Below, piece after piece: positions 1-8,970 of a DNA stretch of 64,000 nucleotides. Position numbers and translations under genes: made by a program. The stretch's first letter is position 1, and each line of letters opens with the position of its first letter. The notes beneath the pieces are model-generated. The model worked only from the letters and a program-made list of their open reading frames with translations, had not been told where the DNA came from and searched no databases. Source of the DNA: UBA5342 sp965662645 (GTDB taxonomy: Bacteria; Bacteroidota; Bacteroidia; Bacteroidales; UBA5342); contig CBFIII010000004.1 in assembly GCA_965662645.1 (NCBI GenBank), positions 62,001-126,000 on the forward strand. The letters run 5' to 3'.

Positions 1-996
1 TATGTAGAAAAATCTCAAAAGTTAGGTACGCAACGTTTATATGCTGCTTTATCGCTCGAAAATGATACGATACAAGAAGAGGAACGTTCTGAGATAACAG
101 GTTCTGAAAAAGGAAAATTGGTACCTACCGATATTGGTTCTATTGTGACTGATTTTTTACAAGAACATTTCCCTAACATTATGGATTATTCATTTACGGC
201 TTCTATTGAAGAGGAATTTGATACCATTGCATCGGGTAAAATGATTTGGACCGACTCTATTGATGGATTTTATAAGGAATTTCATAAGAACATAGAATAT
301 ACATTAGAAACAGCCGAACGTAGTATTGGTGAACGTTTATTGGGACCTGACCCTAAGAGTGGTCGTGATGTTTTTGTACGTATAGGACGTTTTGGTCCTA
401 TGGTGCAAATAGGAACTAAGGATGATGAAGAAAAACCTAAGTTTGCGGGATTGCCTAAAGGGGAGACGATGGATACGGTTACTTTAGCAATGGCTTTGAA
501 ATTGTTTGAATTGCCTCGTCAATTAGGAGAATATGAGGAGAAAGTAGTAACAGTCGCTATTGGTCGTTTTGGACCTTATGTACGACATAATAGTAAATTT
601 GTTTCACTTGGGAAAGAAAATGATCCTTATACCGTAGAGTTGGATGTTGCTATTGCTTTAATAGAAGCAAAACGTGAAGAGGAACGTAATCGTTTGATTC
701 AAGTTTTTGATGAAGAGCCTGAGCTTCAAGTGTTAAATGGACGCTATGGTCCTTATATATCTTTTAAGAAAAAGAATTATAAGATTCCCAAAGAGAAAGA
801 TCCAAAAACATTAACATTGGAGGAATGTAGAGATTTAATTGCGAATCCTATACAGTCTAAACGTGGTGGAGCTAAGAAGAAGACGGCAGCTAAGAAAACA
901 ACAACAAAGAAAGCATCAGCCAAGAAAGTAACAACTAAGAAAGCAACAACTAAAAAAACAGTTGCTAAGAAGACACCAAAAAAGAAAGATGATTAA
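1..996 (+). CDS. topA: DNA topoisomerase I, C-terminal part (5' end outside window)
   Basis: The reading frame is open from base 1, so the gene starts upstream; 331 residues are visible. Type IA topoisomerase I relaxes negative supercoils by transient single-strand cleavage. What remains is the end of the catalytic gate domain (GKLVPTDIGSIVTDFL, then an acidic stretch with FDTIASGKMIW), followed by three copies of the small C-terminal DNA-binding repeat built around GRFGPMVQIG, GRFGPYVRH and GRYGPYISF. The protein ends in about 40 residues of Lys/Ala/Thr repeats (AAKKTTTKKASAKK type), a histone H1-like tail found on many Bacteroidetes TopA proteins that probably adds DNA affinity. The active-site tyrosine and Toprim domain lie outside the window. 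No clear terminator follows. Confidence 0.93.
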   Translation, partial: YVEKSQKLGTQRLYAALSLENDTIQEEERSEITGSEKGKLVPTDIGSIVTDFLQEHFPNIMDYSFTASIEEEFDTIASGKMIWTDSIDGFYKEFHKNIEYTLETAERSIGERLLGPDPKSGRDVFVRIGRFGPMVQIGTKDDEEKPKFAGLPKGETMDTVTLAMALKLFELPRQLGEYEEKVVTVAIGRFGPYVRHNSKFVSLGKENDPYTVELDVAIALIEAKREEERNRLIQVFDEEPELQVLNGRYGPYISFKKKNYKIPKEKDPKTLTLEECRDLIANPIQSKRGGAKKKTAAKKTTTKKASAKKVTTKKATTKKTVAKKTPKKKDD

Positions 997-1185
997 TTTA
1001 ACCTTATTCTAAGTCTTCTTTAATCAGTTAAGAGGGTTCTTATTTTGATTAAATGATCAGAAAAGTGCAAAAGTATGTTTTTGATTGTTTTTCATTATTA
1101 CGGTAATAAGAGTATTTTCAGTTTTTTGCTTAAATGTATAATTGTTTGATAATCAAATATATTATTTTTTACTTTACTTAAAAGT

Positions 1186-1217
1186 TTTGAAATTCCGAAA
1201 ATTTTTATATATTTTTG
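1186..1217 (+). promoter_or_regulatory. Bacteroidetes-type promoter for the glycosyltransferase gene
   Basis: A TTTG at 1186-1189 and TATTTTTG at 1210-1217 are 20 bases apart, matching the Bacteroidetes -33/-7 pattern (TTTG, 19-21 bases, TAnnTTTG). Transcription would start near 1225, leaving a leader of about 35 bases before the ATG at 1259. Confidence 0.5.
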
Positions 1218-1258
1218 CAAACTGTTTTAATATAAGATAAAAACAAATTCAGAGGGAC

Positions 1259-2086
1259 ATGGAGAAGAAAAAGGTTTTGTATATTTCACAAGAGATGTTG
1301 CCGTTTATACCCGAAAGTAAAGTTATGGAAGGTAGTAATATGGCTAAAGTTGCTAGAGAGTTGCCACAAGGTATTCAGGAACAGGGAGGTGAGATAAGAA
1401 CTTTTATGCCGCGTTATGCCTGTGTTAACGAACGTCGTCATCAATTGCATGAAGTTATTCGTCTTTCTGGTATGAATATTATTATTGATGATTCCGATCA
1501 TCCTTTGATTATTAAAGTGGCTTCTATTCAGGCAGCACGTATGCAGGTGTATTTTATTGATAACGAAGATTTCTTTAGTCAGAAAGTGACTGTGAAAGAT
1601 TTGGAAGGTAATGAATTGGAAGACAATGATATGAAATCTGTTTTCTTTGCACGTGGTGTATTAGAAACCGTTAAAAAATTACGTTGGACACCAGATATTA
1701 TACACTGTCACGGTTGGATGTCAGCTTTTGTGCCCATTTTAATTAAACAGATCTATGGTCAAGATATTTTCTTTGAGAAAAGCAAAATAATTTTTTCATT
1801 ATATAATGATGCTTTTGAAAAACCTTTCCGTAAGGGGTTAGAAGATAGAATTATGATGCCGGGTCTTGATCCTGAGTCTTTGAATGTTGTTAAGGATCCT
1901 ACTTATGAAAACGTTGTCAAGCTTGCGATAGAAAATTCAGAAGCTGTTGTGGTGGGGGATGCAGAGGTTAATGCTAATGTTTTAGCTTACGCTAAAGCAT
2001 CGGGCAAACCGGTTTTAGATTATCCTGGAGAAGAAGATTTTGTCAAGAAATATAATGACTTTTATGATAGTTTATTAGAAGAATAA
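1259..2086 (+). CDS. Starch/glycogen synthase catalytic-domain-like glycosyltransferase
   Basis: The 275-residue product begins KKKVLYISQEMLPFIPES, the usual start of the GT5 starch/glycogen synthase N-terminal Rossmann domain, and has the matching DIIHCHGWMSAFVPIL segment near residue 145. Full glycogen synthases are about 470 residues; this protein is mostly the N-terminal half and lacks the C-terminal ADP-glucose-binding half. Short proteins of this form are widespread in Bacteroidetes and their reaction is not established, so glucan synthesis is only an inference. The gene is monocistronic, with its own promoter upstream and a shared terminator downstream. The ATG at 1259 follows AGAGGGAC, one of the few purine-rich stretches that could pair with 16S rRNA. 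Confidence 0.75.
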   Translation: MEKKKVLYISQEMLPFIPESKVMEGSNMAKVARELPQGIQEQGGEIRTFMPRYACVNERRHQLHEVIRLSGMNIIIDDSDHPLIIKVASIQAARMQVYFIDNEDFFSQKVTVKDLEGNELEDNDMKSVFFARGVLETVKKLRWTPDIIHCHGWMSAFVPILIKQIYGQDIFFEKSKIIFSLYNDAFEKPFRKGLEDRIMMPGLDPESLNVVKDPTYENVVKLAIENSEAVVVGDAEVNANVLAYAKASGKPVLDYPGEEDFVKKYNDFYDSLLEE

Positions 2087-2104
2087 AAGGACTATTTATA
2101 GTAT

Positions 2105-2142
2105 AAAAAAGCGCCATACTTTTTAAAGTATGGCGCTTTTTT
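2105..2142. terminator. Bidirectional rho-independent terminator
   Basis: A perfect 12-bp inverted repeat (gcgccatacttt at 2111-2122, aaagtatggcgc at 2125-2136) is flanked by six A on the left and six T on the right. It can therefore stop transcripts from both the plus-strand glycosyltransferase and the minus-strand glmS operon that meet here. Confidence 0.9.
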
Positions 2143-2164
2143 GTTTTACTTAGAACTACGCATT

Positions 2165-3946
2165 CTATTCTACAGTAACACTTTTTGCTAAGTTTCGAGG
2201 CTTGTCAACGTCATTTCCTTTCATAATGGCGCCATAGTAAGCTAATAATTGACAAGGCACAATAGCTACCATAGGGGCTATCAGAGGGTTTATGTCTTCT
2301 ATCACGATTTGGTCCGTTGGTTGACTGAATGATTTCATAGAAATAACCATGGTTTTAGCACCGCGGCTTTCTACTTCCATCAGATTACTTCTGGTATTTA
2401 AGTTGATTTCTTTGTTGGTGATGATGGCTGCAACGGGGGTGTTTTCTTCAATTAAAGCAATGGTGCCATGTTTTAATTCTCCTGCAGCAAAACCTTCTGC
2501 CTGTATGTAAGAGATTTCTTTAAGTTTTAGTGCGGCTTCCATGGCAATGTAATAATCAAAACCACGTCCAATAAAGAAAGCATTACGTTTTTGAAGCATT
2601 TCTTTTGCTAACTTCTCAATGATTTCTTTTTTATTGATGATGTCATCTATGATGCCTGCTGCTTTTGAGAGTTCTTGTTTTAAATTGAATTCTTTTTTGC
2701 TGAAACGATATGCTAATATGAGTAAGGTCGCTAATGAGCCTACATAGGCTTTTGTAGAAGCAACCGCAATTTCTGGTCCTGCACAGATGTCTAGATAGGC
2801 ATCCGATTCACGAGCTAGTGTTGAGGTGGCTACATTTGTGATGGTTAGTGATGGGTAACCCAACTTTTTCGCTTTCTGTAAACAAGCACGGCTGTCAGCT
2901 GTTTCACCGCTTTGAGAGATATAGATAAATAAAGGTTTTTTACTTATTACAGGAGTGTTATAAATAAATTCACTTGAGATATATACTTCTGTTGGGATAT
3001 TAACCAATTTTTCAAAATAACCTTTAGCTACATAACCTGCATGCGAACTAGTACCAGCAGCTAAAATATAAATGCGATCACAATTTTTTATAAGGTTTTC
3101 AATTTTTTCATCAATAATAATCTTTTCATCATCAAAATAGTGTGAGATGATTTTGCGTATTACGCTGCCTTGTTCGTCAATCTCCTTAAGCATAAAATGC
3201 TCATAGTTGCCTTTCCCAATATCTTTAGAATTGACCATAATGTCATGGAATTCATAGCTTCTTTCTTTTCCAATGATGTCATAGATCGTTATTTTATTAT
3301 TCATATCCATTTCTATGAAAGAACCATCTTCTAGTGGAATGAATTTTTTGCAATGATCTAAGAGGGGCATAATATCGCTACCTACTATAAATCCTTCATC
3401 TGAAACGCCTATTAATAAAGGACTTTTGTTTTTAGCTGCGTATAGTTTGTTAGGGTTTTGTGTATCAATAATAACTAAGGCATATGAACCATCAAGGATG
3501 CTCATCGTCTTACGAATAGCATCATTAACATTTTTGTATTTTTCGAAATAATACTCTATGAGATAGGCGATGACTTCTGAATCTGTTTCAGTGCGAAAAT
3601 CATATTTAGCTAAACGGGTTTCTTTTAATTCTCGTGCATTTTCAATAATACCATTATGAACAAGAACAAAACGCTCATTCATACTGTAATGAGGGTGTGA
3701 ATTGCATTGAGTTACTTTACCATGAGTTGCCCATCGTGTATGACCGATACCAATATGAGAATCGATTTCAGGTGTTATTTCGATAAGATTTTTTACACGA
3801 CCTATATCTTTAAAAACTTTTATACTGCCATTTTCAAGAAGAGCTAAACCTGCACTGTCATAACCCCGATATTCTAATCTTTCTAATCCTTTTAGAACGA
3901 CAGCACGGGCATTAAATTGACCTAAACTTCCTACAATTCCACACAT
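2165..3946 (-). CDS. glmS: Glutamine--fructose-6-phosphate aminotransferase (isomerizing)
   Basis: GlmS makes glucosamine-6-phosphate from fructose-6-phosphate and glutamine, the committed step towards UDP-GlcNAc, peptidoglycan and LPS. At 593 residues it is near the family length of about 610. It starts MCGIVGSLG, giving the N-terminal catalytic cysteine after Met removal, with LERLEYRGYDSAG and GHTRWATHG of the glutaminase domain. Two SIS sugar-isomerase domains follow (AAGTSSHAGYVAKG, SQSGETADS, then IGRGFDYYIAMEAALKLKEI). It ends with the family signature PRNLAKSVTVE. It is the last gene of the operon behind the RapZ-GlmR fusion and the GlmU-like gene, 88 bases after the latter; that gap holds a small GACCG/CGGTC hairpin (3997-4019). 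No glmS-ribozyme-like sequence was seen. Confidence 0.97.
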   Translation of the reverse strand: MCGIVGSLGQFNARAVVLKGLERLEYRGYDSAGLALLENGSIKVFKDIGRVKNLIEITPEIDSHIGIGHTRWATHGKVTQCNSHPHYSMNERFVLVHNGIIENARELKETRLAKYDFRTETDSEVIAYLIEYYFEKYKNVNDAIRKTMSILDGSYALVIIDTQNPNKLYAAKNKSPLLIGVSDEGFIVGSDIMPLLDHCKKFIPLEDGSFIEMDMNNKITIYDIIGKERSYEFHDIMVNSKDIGKGNYEHFMLKEIDEQGSVIRKIISHYFDDEKIIIDEKIENLIKNCDRIYILAAGTSSHAGYVAKGYFEKLVNIPTEVYISSEFIYNTPVISKKPLFIYISQSGETADSRACLQKAKKLGYPSLTITNVATSTLARESDAYLDICAGPEIAVASTKAYVGSLATLLILAYRFSKKEFNLKQELSKAAGIIDDIINKKEIIEKLAKEMLQKRNAFFIGRGFDYYIAMEAALKLKEISYIQAEGFAAGELKHGTIALIEENTPVAAIITNKEINLNTRSNLMEVESRGAKTMVISMKSFSQPTDQIVIEDINPLIAPMVAIVPCQLLAYYGAIMKGNDVDKPRNLAKSVTVE

Positions 3947-4034
3947 AATTAATTATTCAAAATTTGTAACTTATAGTTTATTTGATGATGGGGTTTGACC
4001 GTTAAAATAATTGTCGGTCTCTAGTATTAAAATT

Positions 4035-5126
4035 TTATTGTTTTTTCCTTTTACGTTTGTAACCTTCTTTATTGATCTGTTTTGCTCGCGCAAAGCAAAG
4101 ACTTTGAGGAGGAACATCTTTTGTTACTGTAGAGCCTGCAGCTACTAACGCTGATTTTCCTATGGTGACTGGTGCTACTAAGTTGGCATTACAGCCGATA
4201 AAAGCATCGTCTTCAATGATGGTTTGGTGTTTGTTGGCACCATCATAGTTCACCGTGATAACACCGCATCCAATATTCACTTGTTCTCCTATAGTAGTGT
4301 CTCCTAAATAGGAGAGGTGAGCTGAGGCTGACTTATTCCCCATCTTAGCATTTTTCAATTCAACGAAATTGCCGATTTTGACGCCATCTCCTAAGGTAGC
4401 TGCTTGACGTATGCGTAAGAATGGTCCTAGTTTGCAGAATTTTCCTATCTTAACTTTTCCGGTGATGTAGGTGTTGGGATAGATAATTGTTTCTTCTCCA
4501 ATAACAACGTCAGGTCCTATGGTGACACTATCCATATTTTTAATAGATACGCCATTAAACAAATGGTCTTTCATTATTTCACGGCGTTTGTCATTTTCGG
4601 CCATGCTCAGTTGATAGCGATTGGTGATAGGGAAAAACTCATCTTCTGAAATGATGTCATGGCTATTGTTATTGTTTTTATCTAAGAGCTGGGTTAGTGT
4701 TTTGTAGTCTGTTGTAAATAATGAATTGTCAATACAGAAAACACCTGTTTGTTTCAGGTTATAGGTGAGAGCCATAATTTTGGTGTTGCTTTTCTTATAA
4801 GCATTAACCAGTTGTTTGATGTAATTTTGGCTTATTGTTGGCGTGTTGCCATTGGTGATGATGGCATAACCTTCTTCTTGAGACAAATGACATAGGTCTT
4901 TATATAATTCTTCTTCTGAGGAAATACCACAAACGTCACAGTTGATTTTATATTTGTCAAAAAGTGTAATCTCTTCATTGTTGACGTATATTTTTTTTGC
5001 CTCATCATTTAAGGCTTCTATGATATAATCAATCATAGGTTTGTCTAATAAATCGTGCAAGAAAATTGGTGTTGCACTTTTCATCGCTTTTTGTTTTTTG
5101 TAAGCTAATATTATATTGTTGATCAT
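4035..5126 (-). CDS. GlmU-like N-acetyltransferase with decayed uridyltransferase domain
   Basis: The C-terminal half is a left-handed beta-helix acetyltransferase closely matching GlmU: IGPFARLR-type (GPFLRIRQAA), NFVELKNAKMG, SAHLSYLGD with the catalytic His, and INIGCG-type then NYDGANKHQTI. The N-terminal half still aligns to the GlmU pyrophosphorylase fold, but the nucleotide loop that should read LAAGxGTRM is LAYKKQKAM, and the metal-binding GDVP segment is GNTP. The acetyltransferase is therefore probably active and the uridyltransferase probably not. The length of 363 residues compares with about 455 for GlmU. I chose the ATG at 5126 because it puts the residue before INNIILA at the usual GlmU start; a GTG at 5150 overlapping the upstream gene is the alternative. 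Genes on both sides belong to the same pathway, and co-transcription is likely. Confidence 0.8.
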   Translation of the reverse strand: MINNIILAYKKQKAMKSATPIFLHDLLDKPMIDYIIEALNDEAKKIYVNNEEITLFDKYKINCDVCGISSEEELYKDLCHLSQEEGYAIITNGNTPTISQNYIKQLVNAYKKSNTKIMALTYNLKQTGVFCIDNSLFTTDYKTLTQLLDKNNNNSHDIISEDEFFPITNRYQLSMAENDKRREIMKDHLFNGVSIKNMDSVTIGPDVVIGEETIIYPNTYITGKVKIGKFCKLGPFLRIRQAATLGDGVKIGNFVELKNAKMGNKSASAHLSYLGDTTIGEQVNIGCGVITVNYDGANKHQTIIEDDAFIGCNANLVAPVTIGKSALVAAGSTVTKDVPPQSLCFARAKQINKEGYKRKRKKQ

Positions 5127-5142
5127 AATGTTGAAATTTTTC

Positions 5143-6501
5143 TTATTCACTGGTGAGTAATTCGAAAGCGTAACTGAAAATTTTAAAACCTAATTTGCGA
5201 GCATTATGTCTGATGTGTTGGTCAGAGCTAATTGTTATAAAGTCATCGCAAATGCTTTTGTATTTTATCTTTTCAGGATGTACTAACTGTTGACCATCTT
5301 TTGTGTATTTTTTAAATATTGTAGCATCAATATTAACATTATTATTGCATAAGACCAAATCAATAGCATCTTTTCCAATAATATCTTCCACTGCTTTTAA
5401 ATGATCATTTAAAGAATAATTATTGGTTTCTGATTGTGTCATCAGATTACTTATAAATACTTTTTTAGCATGTGTTTGATTAATAGCATTGCGCATCTCG
5501 GAGAAAAGTAAATTGGAGATAAGGCTGGTGTATAAACTGCCTGGTGCAAAGACGACGATGTCAGCTTCTAATACTGCTTCAATGGCTTTTTTATTGACTT
5601 TTACTTCGTTTTGATAAAAAAGTTTTTTGATGCGTTTTTTGTCATTAGGTATATCATTTTCACCTAAAGAAATACTGTTATCTTCATATTGACAGCCTAA
5701 TTGCACCATGTCTTTTGATACTGGAATGACTTTTCCTTGTATATCTAGTATGATTGCTAGGTCGTTAACCGCTTTTAGAAAGTCTTTTTTATTGATTTCA
5801 TTAAGTGCGGCTAATACAATATTTCCTATGGTGTGTCCTTTGATGTCATTATCTAATTTTTTTGAAAACCGAAAGTTAAAGAGTTCTTCAAAGAGTTCTT
5901 GCTTTTTACTCATAGAGAGTAATACCCGACGTATATCTCCTGGAGCTGGCATGTCAAAAAGATTACGAATGGTACCTGTGCTACCTCCATCATCAGAAAC
6001 CGTTACAATAGCGGTGATGTCCAGTGGAAATTGTTTTAATCCTTTGAGAAAATGAGAAAGACCAGAACCACCTCCAAAAGCAACTACTTTGGGAACATAA
6101 TTAGGGTTTTCTACCAGTTTATTTTTTCGATACCGTTCTGCCTTGTCGAGGTCACGGTGTATTTTCTTTATGTTGAAATCATCTTTAAAGTACTCATATA
6201 ATCTTTCAACAACTGCAACGGATCGATGTTGTCCGCCCGTACAGGCAATAGCTACAATGTAGTCTCCTCTTTTTTTCCAATTTTTAAAATTAAAAAGTAA
6301 TGTATCTTTTAATTGTTCAAGAAAATGTTGACTTTCTTTTGACTGGAAGACGAAGTCTTGGACTTCAGGATCTAATCCAGTCTTATAGCGTAAGCCTTTT
6401 TCCCAGTAGGGGTTATCTAGAAAACGTACATCAAAAAAAAGGTTCATGCCTTCCATCTTTTTTTCATGTCGCAATCCGTATGATATAATTTTTATCTTCA
6501 C
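5143..6501 (-). CDS. RapZ C-terminal domain fused to YvcK/GlmR (CofD-like) protein
   Basis: This 452-residue protein joins two regulators of amino-sugar synthesis. Residues 1-125 match the RapZ C-terminal domain, including FDVRFLDNPYW, the TGLDP segment and CTGGQHRSV (87-95), the loop that binds glucosamine-6-phosphate in E. coli RapZ. The P-loop kinase-like half of RapZ is absent. Residues 137-452 match YvcK/GlmR of the CofD-like family: GGGSGL (143-148), VSDDGGSTG (168-176), APGDIRR (186-192) and GHTIGNIVLAALNEI. B. subtilis GlmR binds UDP-GlcNAc and stimulates GlmS. The gene heads an operon with the GlmU-like gene and glmS, so control of amino-sugar flux is a strong inference. In RapZ the separate protein acts through small RNAs; whether this one binds RNA is unknown. 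Confidence 0.88.
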   Translation of the reverse strand: MKIKIISYGLRHEKKMEGMNLFFDVRFLDNPYWEKGLRYKTGLDPEVQDFVFQSKESQHFLEQLKDTLLFNFKNWKKRGDYIVAIACTGGQHRSVAVVERLYEYFKDDFNIKKIHRDLDKAERYRKNKLVENPNYVPKVVAFGGGSGLSHFLKGLKQFPLDITAIVTVSDDGGSTGTIRNLFDMPAPGDIRRVLLSMSKKQELFEELFNFRFSKKLDNDIKGHTIGNIVLAALNEINKKDFLKAVNDLAIILDIQGKVIPVSKDMVQLGCQYEDNSISLGENDIPNDKKRIKKLFYQNEVKVNKKAIEAVLEADIVVFAPGSLYTSLISNLLFSEMRNAINQTHAKKVFISNLMTQSETNNYSLNDHLKAVEDIIGKDAIDLVLCNNNVNIDATIFKKYTKDGQQLVHPEKIKYKSICDDFITISSDQHIRHNARKLGFKIFSYAFELLTSE

Positions 6502-6589
6502 AATTTTTAAATATTTGTTAAAAATACACTTTTAAGGTGTTTTGATGTTTTATTGTTTACATTGTGTTGATATGTTATATGATTTTATT

Positions 6590-7603
6590 TTAGTTGGTGA
6601 GTTCTCCTGCTATGTTTTGTTCAAATAAGGTTTTTATTATAGTATTGTCATTATAGCTTCCTAGGAGGTGCATTAATTTTGTTGTAGCGGCTTCTTCGGT
6701 AAGGTCGTAGCCATTGAGAACTCCGAGCTTCTGAAGGAATATGCTGGTCTGATATATACCCATGTTTACTGCTCCACCAGGACATTGACTTATGTTTATG
6801 ACGATAATATCATTTTTAATAGCTTTTTCTATTTTCTTGAGAAACCAAGGAAAAGTAGGAGCATTACCAGCGCCATAGGTTTGCAATATAATTGCTCTTG
6901 TACCTTTTGTTTCTAGTTGGTCAAAAGTGGATTTTAACATGCAAGGATGCAGTCGAATACTTATTAATTCGTTACTTAAATGGATATAGGTCTTTAAATT
7001 CTCTGACGTTGGGCGTATGTTTTTTGTTTGGTAACGGATATGAGCGCCTACTTTAGCTAATTTAGGATAGTTGTGTGATTTAAATGCGTCAAAGTTATCA
7101 GAAAAATGTTTTGTGATACGGTTACCACGGTGTAGTGTTTGTTCAAAGCATACGCAGACTTCGGGCACTATGGTTTCATTGCGAGCAGCTGCCGATGCTA
7201 TTTCTGCCGCCGTTATAAGGTTAGCTCTACCATCGGAACGTAAACTGCCGATAGGTAGTTGTGATCCTGTGAGCACTATTGGTTTATTTAACCCTTGTAA
7301 CATAAAACTTAAGATACTAGAGGTATAAGCCATAGTATCTGTGCCATGTAATATTACAAAACCACAGTATTTGTTGTAATTGTCGATGATGATTTGTGCT
7401 AGTTTTTGCCAAAACTTACGATCTACATTAGAGGAGTCGATAGGTTTATTAAAGGAAAAGACTTCTATATCAACACCCAATTGTTGTAAGGCGGGAATGC
7501 GTTTTTCAATGTTAGAAAAATCGACAGGAGCAAGGATGCCCTCTTTGTTTTTCTGCATTCCTATGGTGCCACCCGTATAAATAAGAAGTATTTTATTATT
7601 CAT
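6590..7603 (-). CDS. ansA: L-asparaginase, cytoplasmic type I
   Basis: The enzyme hydrolyses L-asparagine to aspartate and ammonia. The N-terminus carries the first catalytic threonine in LLIYTGGTIGM and the second in LHGTDTMAYTSS, with the LTGSQLPIGSLRSD segment of type I enzymes. There is no signal peptide, which fits the cytosolic class. The frame could extend to a start at 7615, but the ATG at 7603 is preceded by an A-rich stretch and puts the family's usual MxxKILLIYTGGT right at the start (about 337 residues). It is separated from the amino-sugar operon by 88 bases on the same strand, so read-through from mnmA towards the operon is possible but not shown. Confidence 0.92.
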   Translation of the reverse strand: MNNKILLIYTGGTIGMQKNKEGILAPVDFSNIEKRIPALQQLGVDIEVFSFNKPIDSSNVDRKFWQKLAQIIIDNYNKYCGFVILHGTDTMAYTSSILSFMLQGLNKPIVLTGSQLPIGSLRSDGRANLITAAEIASAAARNETIVPEVCVCFEQTLHRGNRITKHFSDNFDAFKSHNYPKLAKVGAHIRYQTKNIRPTSENLKTYIHLSNELISIRLHPCMLKSTFDQLETKGTRAIILQTYGAGNAPTFPWFLKKIEKAIKNDIIVINISQCPGGAVNMGIYQTSIFLQKLGVLNGYDLTEEAATTKLMHLLGSYNDNTIIKTLFEQNIAGELTN

Positions 7604-7705
7604 TTTTTTAAGCATCAAAACTAGACAAGAAAGTAATCTAATTGGTATAAATTAATTAATGGAGTCTATCTGTTGGTTCGTGTTATTTTACGACAAACAT
7701 TCATT

Positions 7706-8782
7706 TTACATGATTATACCACCACATACTACATCGTCTCCTTCATAAAAAACTGCTGATTGTCCTGGAGTGATCGCCCAAGCGTCGGCATAAAATTCCA
7801 CCTTTAGTTGGTCATCGTTTTGAGTTACTCGGCATAATATACCTTTGCTGTTGTATCGTATTTTGCAAATTAATTCTTTTTCATTTTCAAGAGTAGCATA
7901 TTTCATCATGTTGAGATGCTCAACTCTCATCTCACGGGTATTTAATGTGTCGCGTTTACCTAAAGTAACGGTGTTGTTTTTAATATCTAATTTTGTAACA
8001 TATGCGGGATAGCCTAAGGCTATATTGAGGCCTTTGCGTTGACCGATAGTGTAGTAAGGGTAACCTTTGTGTTTGCCAATAACTTCACCATCTATATTTA
8101 AGAAATCCCCTTCTTTTATTTTGCTTTCTACATCTTCTACATTGTCACGCAAAAAACGGCGATAATCATTATCGGTTACAAAGCATATTTCTTGACTTTC
8201 ACGTTTTGTTGCTATTTTTTCATAACCGTGTTGACGAGCAATTTCTCGTACTTCATCTTTTACAAAATCGCCTAATGGGAAAATGGTGTGTTTTAAATTG
8301 TCTTGCGTCATAGTCCACAGAAAATAAGTCTGATCTTTTATTTCATCTACTCCTTTTCTTAGAAAATAACGTCCATCAAGTTGTCCGATACGGGCATAGT
8401 GACCAGTTGCTACATAGTCAAAACCTTCGTTTTTAGCTATGTCAGCAATGCTTCCCCATTTTATGGTTGTGTTACATACTACACATGGGTTAGGAGTACG
8501 TCCTTTGAGGTACTCATCTATAAAATCTTTTATTACGGTGTCTTGGAAGTCTTGACGGCAGTCGATGATACGATGAGGAAAACCTAAAGATTGTGCTAAT
8601 TGTTTGGCTTCAAATAAAGTATCTATGTCGCAACAGCCATTTTCCCGTTCCATACATCCTTTAGATATACTATCATACGAACGAAAGGTGATTCCTGATA
8701 TTTCAAATTTGTCTTTTTCTAATAGGATTCCTGCTACTGAACTGTCAGTGCCGCCGCTCATTGCTAATAAAACTTTTTTCAT
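7706..8782 (-). CDS. mnmA: tRNA-specific 2-thiouridylase MnmA
   Basis: MnmA thiolates U34 of tRNA-Lys, -Glu and -Gln using sulfur relayed to its catalytic cysteine. The 358-residue protein begins MKKVLLAMSGGTDSSVAG, the PP-loop ATP-binding motif; the catalytic pair is in TPNPCVVCN and SQEICFV. Other family segments are ATGHYARI and IGQRKGLNIALG. An early Cys-rich piece (CMERENGCCD) replaces the usual loop and looks typical of the Bacteroidetes form. The downstream asparaginase is 102 bases away. Confidence 0.95.
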   Translation of the reverse strand: MKKVLLAMSGGTDSSVAGILLEKDKFEISGITFRSYDSISKGCMERENGCCDIDTLFEAKQLAQSLGFPHRIIDCRQDFQDTVIKDFIDEYLKGRTPNPCVVCNTTIKWGSIADIAKNEGFDYVATGHYARIGQLDGRYFLRKGVDEIKDQTYFLWTMTQDNLKHTIFPLGDFVKDEVREIARQHGYEKIATKRESQEICFVTDNDYRRFLRDNVEDVESKIKEGDFLNIDGEVIGKHKGYPYYTIGQRKGLNIALGYPAYVTKLDIKNNTVTLGKRDTLNTREMRVEHLNMMKYATLENEKELICKIRYNSKGILCRVTQNDDQLKVEFYADAWAITPGQSAVFYEGDDVVCGGIIM

Positions 8783-8910
8783 TCTACAAAAATAGTGCTT
8801 TTTTTGCAGTAGGTAAGGAAAACGATGTCATAATAAATGATGCTTTTTCAGGGAAAAAGGAGAGTGATTCAGAAAAAACGGTTTTTTTATAAAAAAAAAG
8901 AGTATTTTAT

Positions 8911-8940
8911 TTTGATTATGCAAATATTAGACTATTTTTG
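8911..8940 (+). promoter_or_regulatory. Bacteroidetes-type promoter for the cold-shock gene
   Basis: TTTG at 8911-8914 and TATTTTTG at 8933-8940 are 18 bases apart, close to the Bacteroidetes consensus. The start would be near 8947, giving a short leader to the ATG at 8971. Confidence 0.5.
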
Positions 8941-8970
8941 GGCATTATTAATTTTAAGTACATCATTATA

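Noticed and set aside
3947..4034. glmS ribozyme or riboswitch upstream of glmS
   Set aside because: Only a 5-bp hairpin is present; the 88-base gap is too short and lacks glmS-ribozyme features, which are also not expected in Bacteroidetes.
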